DNA from: Spirilliplanes yamanashiensis
Lineage (GTDB): Bacteria > Actinomycetota > Actinomycetes > Mycobacteriales > Micromonosporaceae
Direction: 5' to 3'
DNA: 64,000 nucleotides
NCBI RefSeq assembly: GCF_016863475.1
Contig: NZ_BOOY01000008.1
Coordinates: 124,001 to 188,000, forward strand
The translations under genes were made by a program, and so were the position numbers. This document shows positions 58,250 to 64,000 of this stretch, piece after piece. The number at the start of each line of letters is the position of its first letter. Positions within the stretch are counted from its first letter, which is position 1. The notes under the pieces were generated by a model. That model was not told the origin of the DNA and searched no databases. It saw only the letters and a list, made by a program, of their open reading frames with translations.

Positions 58250-58952
58250 CTGCTGCCTCCTCCTTGCGGCCGGCGCCCTGGTAGAGCACCGCCGTCGACC
58301 GGGACGGGACGATCCGGCCGCCGGTGCGGCCGGTGAGCCAGCGGACCATGCCGGAGGCGCTGGGTCGCAGGCCGCGGACCCGCAGGCGCACGCCGTGCCG
58401 CGCGCACTCGGCGGTGAGCCGGGCGGGGTCGACGAACAGCGCCGCGTCGTGGATCCCCCGTGGCACCCCCGGCAAACGCTCCCCGACGGTGACGATCACG
58501 AATCGACTCAGCGCGGTGGCGTTGACGGTGTCGAGCACCAGCAGGCCGCCGGGACGCAGCACCCGGCACAGCTCGGCGACGGCGCCCGGCAGGTCGGTGA
58601 CGTGCTCGAGGATCTCGCCGGCGACGACGACGTCGGCGCACGCGGTGCGCAGCGGCAGCCGGACCGCGTCACCCTGCACGGGCAGCGCCGCGCGGGCCGC
58701 CGCCTGCTCCAGGCCCGCCCGGCGCAGGTCGACCCCGACGTGCCGGTAGCCCTTGCCGACCAGGTGCGGGGCGAGCAGGCCGCCGCCGCAGCCGACGTCC
58801 ACGAGCAACGCGCCGCGCCGGGTCGCGGCCGGCACCAGCCGGGCCCGCGCGGCGGCGAGCCAGTGCAACACCTCGAACGCCCCGCCGGGGCGCCACCACT
58901 CGCCCGCCAGGTCGTCGTACTGGCGCGGGTCGTTCGGCGCGAGCGTGACCAT
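58239..58952 (-). CDS. UbiG-like SAM-dependent methyltransferase, 237 aa
   Basis: A class I methyltransferase: LVDVGCGGGLLAPHL (SAM motif I), HVGVDLRRAGLEQA, VVVAGEILEHVTDLPGAV and LRPGGLLVLDTVN. The N-terminus YDDLAGEWWRPGGAFEVLHWLAAAR is the UbiG/Coq3 hallmark, pointing to O-methylation of a catechol or hydroquinone ring. It is the first gene of the PKS operon and its stop overlaps the flavoprotein start. It starts 47 nt from the divergent UbiA gene, so both probably share control DNA. Confidence 0.88.
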   Translation of the reverse strand: MVTLAPNDPRQYDDLAGEWWRPGGAFEVLHWLAAARARLVPAATRRGALLVDVGCGGGLLAPHLVGKGYRHVGVDLRRAGLEQAAARAALPVQGDAVRLPLRTACADVVVAGEILEHVTDLPGAVAELCRVLRPGGLLVLDTVNATALSRFVIVTVGERLPGVPRGIHDAALFVDPARLTAECARHGVRLRVRGLRPSASGMVRWLTGRTGGRIVPSRSTAVLYQGAGRKEEAADGR

Positions 58953-58998
58953 GCGACGAGCCTGGCATGCATCGACGCTTCCCACCACACTGCACGTC

Positions 58999-59841
58999 AT
59001 GCTGCGATCACTGGTCGGTCTGCTCCGGTCCTGCCATCCCGAGCCGGGCGGGGCCGTCACCCTGGCGTTGACGCTGCTCGCGGCCGGTGTGGGGCACCGC
59101 GGGTGGCGGCTGGCCGGGGTGGCCGCCGCCGTCGCTTCGACGCAGTTCGCCGTCGGCTGGGTCAACGACTGGCTCGACGCCGGCCGCGACCGGGTGGCCG
59201 GGCGCGCCGACAAGCCCGTCGCGACCGGGCAGGTCAGCCGCCGCGCGGTCGGCATCGCCGGGCTGGTGTCCTCGGTGTCCATCCCGTTCTTCGGGCTGCC
59301 GTTCGGCTGGGCCGCCACGGTCACCATCACGCTCATCGGCGTCTTCGCGCTGCTCTACGACTGGCCGCTGAAGTCGACCCCGCTGTCGGTGCTGCCGTAC
59401 CTGGTGGCGTTCGGGCTGCTGCCCGCGTTCGTGGTGCTGGCCCTGCCCGGCGACGAGCTGCCGCCCGCCTGGCTGGTCGCGGCGGGCGCGCTGCTCGGCG
59501 GCGGCGCCCACTTCGCCAACGTGCTGCCCGACCTGGCCGACGACGCCGCCACCGGCGTGCGCGGCCTGCCGCACCGCATCGGCGCGCGCGGCTCCCAGGT
59601 GGCCGCCGCGGTGCTGCTGCTCGGCGCCACCCTGGCCCTGGTCCTCGGGCCGCCCGGGCCGCCGTCGTGGACGGGCGTCGCCGCGGCCGCGGCCGCCGCG
59701 GTGGTCCTGCCGCTGGGCGGGTACGCGGGCCACCGGGCGCAGCGGCGCGGGCAGCGGCCGGTCGCGATGTTCCGGGCGGTCATGGTCGTGGCGCTCATCG
59801 ACGTGGTCCTGCTGGTGCTGAGCGGCCCGGAGGCCTTTTGA
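58999..59841 (+). CDS. UbiA-family prenyltransferase, 280 aa
   Basis: An integral membrane enzyme with about eight helices. The first Asp-rich motif is NDWLDAGRDRVAGRADKP and the second NVLPDLADDAATGVRGLP, both complete; these bind magnesium-prenyl diphosphate and orient the aromatic acceptor. It transfers a polyprenyl or geranyl group to an aromatic or hydroxyl group. Divergent from the methyltransferase-flavoprotein-PKS operon, it probably prenylates the PKS product. ATG 58999 lacks a strong Shine-Dalgarno. Menaquinone MenA is less likely because no men genes are nearby. Confidence 0.9.
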   Translation: MLRSLVGLLRSCHPEPGGAVTLALTLLAAGVGHRGWRLAGVAAAVASTQFAVGWVNDWLDAGRDRVAGRADKPVATGQVSRRAVGIAGLVSSVSIPFFGLPFGWAATVTITLIGVFALLYDWPLKSTPLSVLPYLVAFGLLPAFVVLALPGDELPPAWLVAAGALLGGGAHFANVLPDLADDAATGVRGLPHRIGARGSQVAAAVLLLGATLALVLGPPGPPSWTGVAAAAAAAVVLPLGGYAGHRAQRRGQRPVAMFRAVMVVALIDVVLLVLSGPEAF

Positions 59842-59935
59842 CGCGGGTCGCCGCACGGTCCGGATCGTGGCCATCTAGGCTGACGGGTGGCCTGTGTTTG
59901 GCCGTTTCGCGTTCCGGTGATCGAGGAGGACCGAC

Positions 59936-60703
59936 GTGACGCGCACGATGGGGACCCGCCGAGCCGCACTGCTGGCCGGGGCCGCCGCGGCGGCCGTCGC
60001 GGCCCTGTCGGCCTGCGGCGCCGGCCAGATCGCCGAGACCGCCCTGAAGGACGCGTCGGTCTACTCGGCGTCGGCCGAGAGCGCCGACGGCAGCCTGCTG
60101 ATCCGCGGCCTGTCGGTGGCGTACGGCTCGCCGCAGGGCTACCCGGCGGGCGCCAACGTGCCGCTCGAGGTGCACCTGTTCAACCAGACCACCCGGCCCA
60201 TCACGGTGACGGTCAGCAGCGCGCCCAGCGCCACGCAGGCCGCGGGCGTGCTGTCGGCCCGCAGCGTCAACCTGGTCGGCCCGGCGCCCACCTCCACGGC
60301 CACCGCGCCGTCGGGCGACCTGGAGCCGTCGGGCAGCCGGCCGCCGGCCGTCCCGCTGCCGGAGGACTCGGCCGCGCCCACGTCCATCCCGTCGGCCGTC
60401 GCGTCCGAGGGCGCCGGCGCGCCGGGCGCCGGTCAGCAGACCTCGTCGGCGCAGGGCGTGCCCGCCCGGTTCACCATCGAGCCGCTCGGCACGGTCGACT
60501 TCCGCCCCGGTGACTCGCCGTCGCTGCAGCTCGTCGGCCTGTCCGGGCCGCTGCGCCCGGGCAACTCGGTCAACCTGGTGTTCGAGTTCGGCACCGGCCA
60601 GCCGCTCGTCGTGGCCGCCCCGGTGGCGTCGCCGCTGTCGCCGGCCCCGCGCGGCAGCGTCAAGCTGAACGAGGGCATCGGCACGGGCGAGGACCACGGC
60701 TGA
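59936..60703 (+). CDS. lpqE: LpqE-like lipoprotein, 255 aa
   Basis: A lipoprotein signal with twin Arg (TRRAALLAGAAAAAVAALSAC) ends at the lipidation Cys. The mature part has a beta-rich domain (DASVYSASAESADGSLLIRGLSVAYG, PLEVHLFNQTTRPITVTV) interrupted by a Ser/Pro/Ala-rich insert of about 70 residues and ending NLVFEFGTGQPLVVAAPV, similar to LpqE/PCu(A)C-type lipoproteins. Position directly before radA matches lpqE of mycobacteria. A copper role is possible but no clear His/Met copper motif is seen. GTG 59936 or ATG 59948 is the start; TAGGCT at 59876 may be its -10. Confidence 0.8.
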   Translation: MTRTMGTRRAALLAGAAAAAVAALSACGAGQIAETALKDASVYSASAESADGSLLIRGLSVAYGSPQGYPAGANVPLEVHLFNQTTRPITVTVSSAPSATQAAGVLSARSVNLVGPAPTSTATAPSGDLEPSGSRPPAVPLPEDSAAPTSIPSAVASEGAGAPGAGQQTSSAQGVPARFTIEPLGTVDFRPGDSPSLQLVGLSGPLRPGNSVNLVFEFGTGQPLVVAAPVASPLSPAPRGSVKLNEGIGTGEDHG

Positions 60704-60734
60704 CGTGTCGCCCGGCGGTGTCGTACCCCCGGGT

Positions 60735-60749
60735 TAGCGTTTGCGGGTG
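60735..60749 (+). promoter_or_regulatory. Possible leaderless promoter -10 of radA
   Basis: TAGCGT (60735-60740), 6 nt, then GTG 60747. No -35 match is convincing. Confidence 0.4.
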
Positions 60750-62171
60750 ACCGCCAAGACGACCCCACGGGCCCGGCCCGCGAGCAAGGACCGCCCGGCG
60801 TACGAGTGCGACGCCTGCGGTCACCAGCCGCCGAAGTGGCTCGGCCGCTGCCCCGAGTGCGGCGAGTGGGGCTCCGTCGTGGAGTGCACCGTCGGCGGCC
60901 CGCTCGTCGCGGGCAAGGTGGTCAGCTCGCGCCTCCCGGGCGAGCCGGCCCGCCCCATCGCCACCATCAGCGCCACGGCGGCCAAGGCCCGCCCCACGGG
61001 CGTCGGCGAGCTCGACCGGGTGCTCGGCGGCGGCCTCGTGCCCGGTGCGGTGGTACTGCTCGCGGGCGAGCCCGGCGTCGGCAAGTCCACCCTGCTGCTC
61101 GACGTGGCCCAGCAGTGGGCGGCCAGCTCCGGCACGCCGTCGCTGGTGGTCAGCGGCGAGGAGTCGGTGAGCCAGGTGCGGCTGCGCGCCGAGCGCCTCG
61201 GCGCCCTGCACGAGCAGCTCTACCTGGCGGCCGAGAGCGACCTGGGCGCCGTCCTCGGCCACCTCGACGCGGTGCGGCCCGGCCTGCTGGTGCTCGACTC
61301 GGTGCAGACCATCTCCACGTCCGGCAGCGAGGGCGTGCAGGGCGGCGTCACCCAGGTCCGGGCGGTCACCGCCGCGCTGGTCAGCGTCGCCAAGGAGCGC
61401 GGCCTCGCCGTCGTGCTGGTCGGCCACGTCACGAAGGACGGCCAGGTGGCCGGCCCCCGGGTGCTGGAGCACCTGGTCGACGTGGTGCTGCACTTCGAGG
61501 GCGACAAGCACTCGTCGCTGCGCCTGGTGCGCGGCGTGAAGAACCGGTTCGGCGCCGCCGACGAGGTCGGCTGCTTCGAGATGAGCGAGTCCGGCATCAC
61601 CGGGCTGCCCGACCCGTCCGGGCTGTTCCTCACCCGCTACGCCGAGCCCGTGCCCGGCACCTGCGCCACCGTGGCGATGGAGGGCCGCCGGGCGCTCGTC
61701 ACCGAGGTGCAGGCGCTGATCGGCGCCACGGTGGCCGGCTCCCCACGGCGTACCGTCTCCGGCCTTGACAGCGCCCGGCTGGCCATGGTGCTGGCGGTGC
61801 TCCAGCGCCGCACCGAGCGCCTCACGCTGCACGACAAGGAGGTCTTCGCGGCCACCGTCGGCGGCATCCGGGTCGTCGAGCCGGCCGCCGACCTGGCGCT
61901 GGCGCTGGCCGTCGCGTCCGGCGGGCTCAACCTCGCCATGGCGCCCACCCTCGTGGCCATCGGCGAGGTCGGGCTCACGGGCGAGGTACGCCGGGTCGGT
62001 GCCGTCCCGCGCCGGTTGGCCGAGGCGGCCCGGCTGGGCTTCCGGTCCGCGCTCGTCCCGCCCGGCTGCGGGCCCGACTCCACCGGCGTCAGACCGGAGA
62101 ACATGCAGGTCGTGGAGGTCGGCGACGTGCGCGGCGCGCTGCAGGCGGCGGCCCGCGCGTCGGCCGGCTGA
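60747..62171 (+). CDS. radA: DNA repair protein RadA (Sms)
   Basis: A RecA-like helicase that helps process recombination intermediates. The N-terminal zinc finger CDACGHQPPKWLGRCPEC, Walker A GEPGVGKST, LLVLDSVQTI, the KNRFG motif and the C-terminal Lon protease-like domain (SGGLNLAMAPTLVAIGEVGL) are all present. At 474 residues it is of normal length. GTG 60747 is chosen; a TTG at 60741 is in frame but lies in the -10 spacing of a likely leaderless promoter. DisA follows, the usual actinobacterial pairing. Confidence 0.95.
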   Translation: MTAKTTPRARPASKDRPAYECDACGHQPPKWLGRCPECGEWGSVVECTVGGPLVAGKVVSSRLPGEPARPIATISATAAKARPTGVGELDRVLGGGLVPGAVVLLAGEPGVGKSTLLLDVAQQWAASSGTPSLVVSGEESVSQVRLRAERLGALHEQLYLAAESDLGAVLGHLDAVRPGLLVLDSVQTISTSGSEGVQGGVTQVRAVTAALVSVAKERGLAVVLVGHVTKDGQVAGPRVLEHLVDVVLHFEGDKHSSLRLVRGVKNRFGAADEVGCFEMSESGITGLPDPSGLFLTRYAEPVPGTCATVAMEGRRALVTEVQALIGATVAGSPRRTVSGLDSARLAMVLAVLQRRTERLTLHDKEVFAATVGGIRVVEPAADLALALAVASGGLNLAMAPTLVAIGEVGLTGEVRRVGAVPRRLAEAARLGFRSALVPPGCGPDSTGVRPENMQVVEVGDVRGALQAAARASAG

Positions 62172-62247
62172 GGTCACCGACGGTGAACGGTTCTCACGCT
62201 GCGCAGTTGTGGCCGAACCGGGACGGTCGTACTGCTGCGGCGGTTCG

Positions 62248-62262
62248 TAGACTGTACGAGTG
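62248..62262 (+). promoter_or_regulatory. Possible leaderless promoter -10 of disA
   Basis: TAGACT (62248-62253), 6 nt, then GTG 62260. It supports the upstream start of disA. Confidence 0.45.
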
Positions 62263-63453
62263 CCCCTCGACCGTGACGCCTCCCGGCCCGCCGCCGGCAG
62301 CCCCGCGCTGCGGCCTGCGGCGAACGGCTCGACCCCGCCGCGCCCCGTGACGCCGCCCGCCGCGCCGGCCGCGGTCACCCCCGGCACCACCGCCGACCCG
62401 CTGCGCGCCAACCTCGCGCTGATGGCCCCCGGCACCGCCCTGCGCGACGGGCTCGAACGCATCCTGCGCGGCCGCACCGGCGCCCTCATCGTGCTGGGCT
62501 ACGACGCCACCGTCGAGGCGATCTGCACCGGCGGCTTCCGGCTCGACGTCGAGTTCTCCTCCACCCGGCTGCGCGAGCTGTGCAAGATGGACGGCGCCGT
62601 GGTGCTGTCCAGCGACGGCACCCGCATCGTGCGCGCCGCCGTGCACCTCATGCCCGACCCGGGCATCCCGTCGGAGGAGTCGGGCACCCGGCACCGCACC
62701 GCCGAGCGCGTCGCGAAGCAGTCCGGCTACCCGGTCATCTCGGTCAGCCAGTCGATGCACATCATCGGCCTCTACGTGAACGGCCAGCGGCACGTCCTCG
62801 ACGACTCCGCGGCGATCCTGTCCCGCGCCAACCAGGCCCTCGCCACGCTCGAGCGCTACAAGCTGCGCCTCGACGAGGTGTCCGGCACGCTCAGTGCGCT
62901 GGAGATCGAGGACCTGGTGACGGTGCGCGACGCCGTCGCGGTCGTGCAGCGCCTCGAGATGGTGCGCCGCATCGCCGACGAGATCGCCGGCTACGTGGTC
63001 GAGCTGGGCACCGACGGCCGCCTGCTCGCCCTCCAGCTCGACGAGCTGATGGCCGGCGTCGACGCCGACCGCACCCTGGTCATCCGCGACTACCTGCCGA
63101 GCGGCCGCAAGGCCCGCACCCTCGACGAGGCGCTGGTCGAGCTCGACCTGCTCTCGGCCACCGAGCTGATCGACCTGGTGGCGGTGGCGAAGGCGATCGG
63201 CTACCCGGGCGCGTCCGACGCGCTCGACGCGGCCGTCAGCCCGCGCGGCTTCCGCCTGCTCGCCAAGGTGCCCCGCCTGCCCGGCTCGGTCGTCGACCGG
63301 CTGGTCGACCACTTCGGCAGCCTCCAGCGCCTGCTCGGCGCCACCGTCGAGGACCTCCAGGCCGTCGACGGGGTGGGCGACGCCCGCGCCCGCGGCGTCC
63401 GCGAGGGCCTCTCCCGCCTGGCGGAGGCGTCCATCCTGGAGCGGTACGTGTAG
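62260..63453 (+). CDS. disA: DNA-integrity scanning diadenylate cyclase
   Basis: DisA makes c-di-AMP while scanning DNA for branched structures. The cyclase motifs DGA ([12 protein letters not shown]) and RHR ([18 protein letters not shown]) are present, followed by a helical spine and C-terminal HhH DNA-binding domain ([21 protein letters not shown]). The family body begins at [19 protein letters not shown]; the protein has about 45 extra Pro/Ala-rich residues before this compared with typical 357-residue DisA. Internal GTG codons (62347, 62374) could be the start, but neither has a Shine-Dalgarno. Follows radA by 88 nt. Confidence 0.95.
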   Translation: MPLDRDASRPAAGSPALRPAANGSTPPRPVTPPAAPAAVTPGTTADPLRANLALMAPGTALRDGLERILRGRTGALIVLGYDATVEAICTGGFRLDVEFSSTRLRELCKMDGAVVLSSDGTRIVRAAVHLMPDPGIPSEESGTRHRTAERVAKQSGYPVISVSQSMHIIGLYVNGQRHVLDDSAAILSRANQALATLERYKLRLDEVSGTLSALEIEDLVTVRDAVAVVQRLEMVRRIADEIAGYVVELGTDGRLLALQLDELMAGVDADRTLVIRDYLPSGRKARTLDEALVELDLLSATELIDLVAVAKAIGYPGASDALDAAVSPRGFRLLAKVPRLPGSVVDRLVDHFGSLQRLLGATVEDLQAVDGVGDARARGVREGLSRLAEASILERYV

Positions 63454-63455
63454 CC

Positions 63456-63989
63456 ATGCTGCTGTGGCACGCCACCATGTCGCTGGACGGCTTCATCGCC
63501 GGCCCCGGCCACCGCATGGAGGGCGTGTTCCGGCACGCCGGCCCCAATCCGGAGGCCGACGCGGTCCTGCGCACCACCGGCGCGATCCTGGCGGGCCGCA
63601 ACGCGTTCGAGGCGGCCGTGGCCGGCGGCGCCGCCCTGTTCGGCGAGCCGGGGCGGGTGCCGGTGTTCGTGCTGACGAACCGCCCGCTCGACGACGCCCC
63701 GCCGGGCGTGACCACCCTGCACGGCGACATCCACGAGGCCGTCGCCGCGGCGCAGGAGGCGGCGGGCGGCCGGGACGTGCTGGTGTTCGGCGCCGAGGCG
63801 GCCCGCGAGTGCCTCGACGCCGGCCTGCTGGACGAGGTGCTGGTGCACGTGGCGCCGGTGCTGCTGGGCGACGGGGTGCGCCTGGTGGGGCGCCCGGGCG
63901 TCGGTCAGGTCGAGCTGGAGCCGCTGTCGGTGACCCGCGCGGGGGCGGTGACGAACCTGCGGTTCCGGGTGATCGGCCCGCTGCCCTAG
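63456..63989 (+). CDS. Dihydrofolate reductase-like (RibD C-terminal) protein, 177 aa
   Basis: A RibD_C/YyaP-type protein: MLLWHATMSLDGFIAGPGHRMEG, AILAGRNAFEAAV, PVFVLTNRPLDDAPPGVT, LVFGAEAARECLDAGLLDEVLVHVAPVLLGDGVRL and the C-terminal VTNLRFRV. These bind NADPH and may reduce small heterocycles; the true DHFR folate residues are not evident. ATG 63456 lies 2 nt after the disA stop, suggesting co-transcription. It ends 11 nt before the window edge. Confidence 0.87.
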   Translation: MLLWHATMSLDGFIAGPGHRMEGVFRHAGPNPEADAVLRTTGAILAGRNAFEAAVAGGAALFGEPGRVPVFVLTNRPLDDAPPGVTTLHGDIHEAVAAAQEAAGGRDVLVFGAEAARECLDAGLLDEVLVHVAPVLLGDGVRLVGRPGVGQVELEPLSVTRAGAVTNLRFRVIGPLP

Positions 63990-64000
63990 GCGGCGACGGT

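Overview
The window reads as chromosomal DNA of a very GC-rich actinomycete. Nearly every gene has G/C at third codon positions, GTG starts are common, and the gene families are typically actinobacterial (CarD, DisA, RadA with an LpqE-like lipoprotein, DUF3263, DUF4032, an F420-type PPOX protein, an MsiK-like ATPase, GH16 with CBM5/12). The type III PKS/UbiA cluster and several lipoproteins suggest Micromonosporaceae (Actinoplanes/Micromonospora-like). That placement is inference from gene content.

Layout. 0-4.4 kb: end of a CDC48-like AAA ATPase, a pterin dehydratase-like/VOC fusion, a DUF3263 protein and an ABC-2 exporter. 4.4-8.3 kb: an amino-sugar locus with a DeoR repressor divergent from SIS, ROK kinase and NagA. 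8.3-21.6 kb: PAP2 phosphatase, secreted serine protease, DUF4032, soluble GAF-MCP receptor, an RCK-pore-RCK channel, a secreted Gly/Pro-rich protein, a GH16 glucanase behind a CebR-like box, a redox-sensor pair (QOR2-like reductase and HxlR), a PQQ-type propeller and an RDD protein. 21.6-24.3 kb: a lower-GC island next to the 3' end of tRNA-Thr(TGT), carrying an AlbA_2/HATPase regulator. 24.5-28.9 kb: an MsiK-like ATPase and an Hsp70-propeller membrane fusion.

The second half looks like a conserved actinobacterial housekeeping block, rlmB-cysS-ispF-ispD-carD-lpqE-radA-disA, which I recall as contiguous in Mycobacterium tuberculosis. Here it is opened in two places. Between cysS and ispF lie 21 kb holding class II and class I fumarases and a tyrosine-degradation locus: HPPD, a HisC/aromatic aminotransferase, homogentisate dioxygenase, fumarylacetoacetase, an AsnC regulator and an unknown protein translationally coupled to fumarylacetoacetase. 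No maleylacetoacetate isomerase is visible. Fumarate, one end product of this route, is the fumarase substrate.

Between carD and lpqE lies a compact, mostly overlapping operon (UbiG-like methyltransferase, acyl-CoA-dehydrogenase-fold protein, type III PKS, two paralogous small exported proteins) divergent from a UbiA prenyltransferase. It is probably a small prenylated polyketide/quinone pathway resembling the alkyl-dihydrogeranyl-methoxyhydroquinone type known from Actinoplanes. This is the best candidate for an under-described system.

Several transcription units have no Shine-Dalgarno but a TAnnnT hexamer ending 6-7 nt before the start codon, suggesting leaderless mRNAs. No rRNA, CRISPR array, insertion sequence or prophage gene was found.
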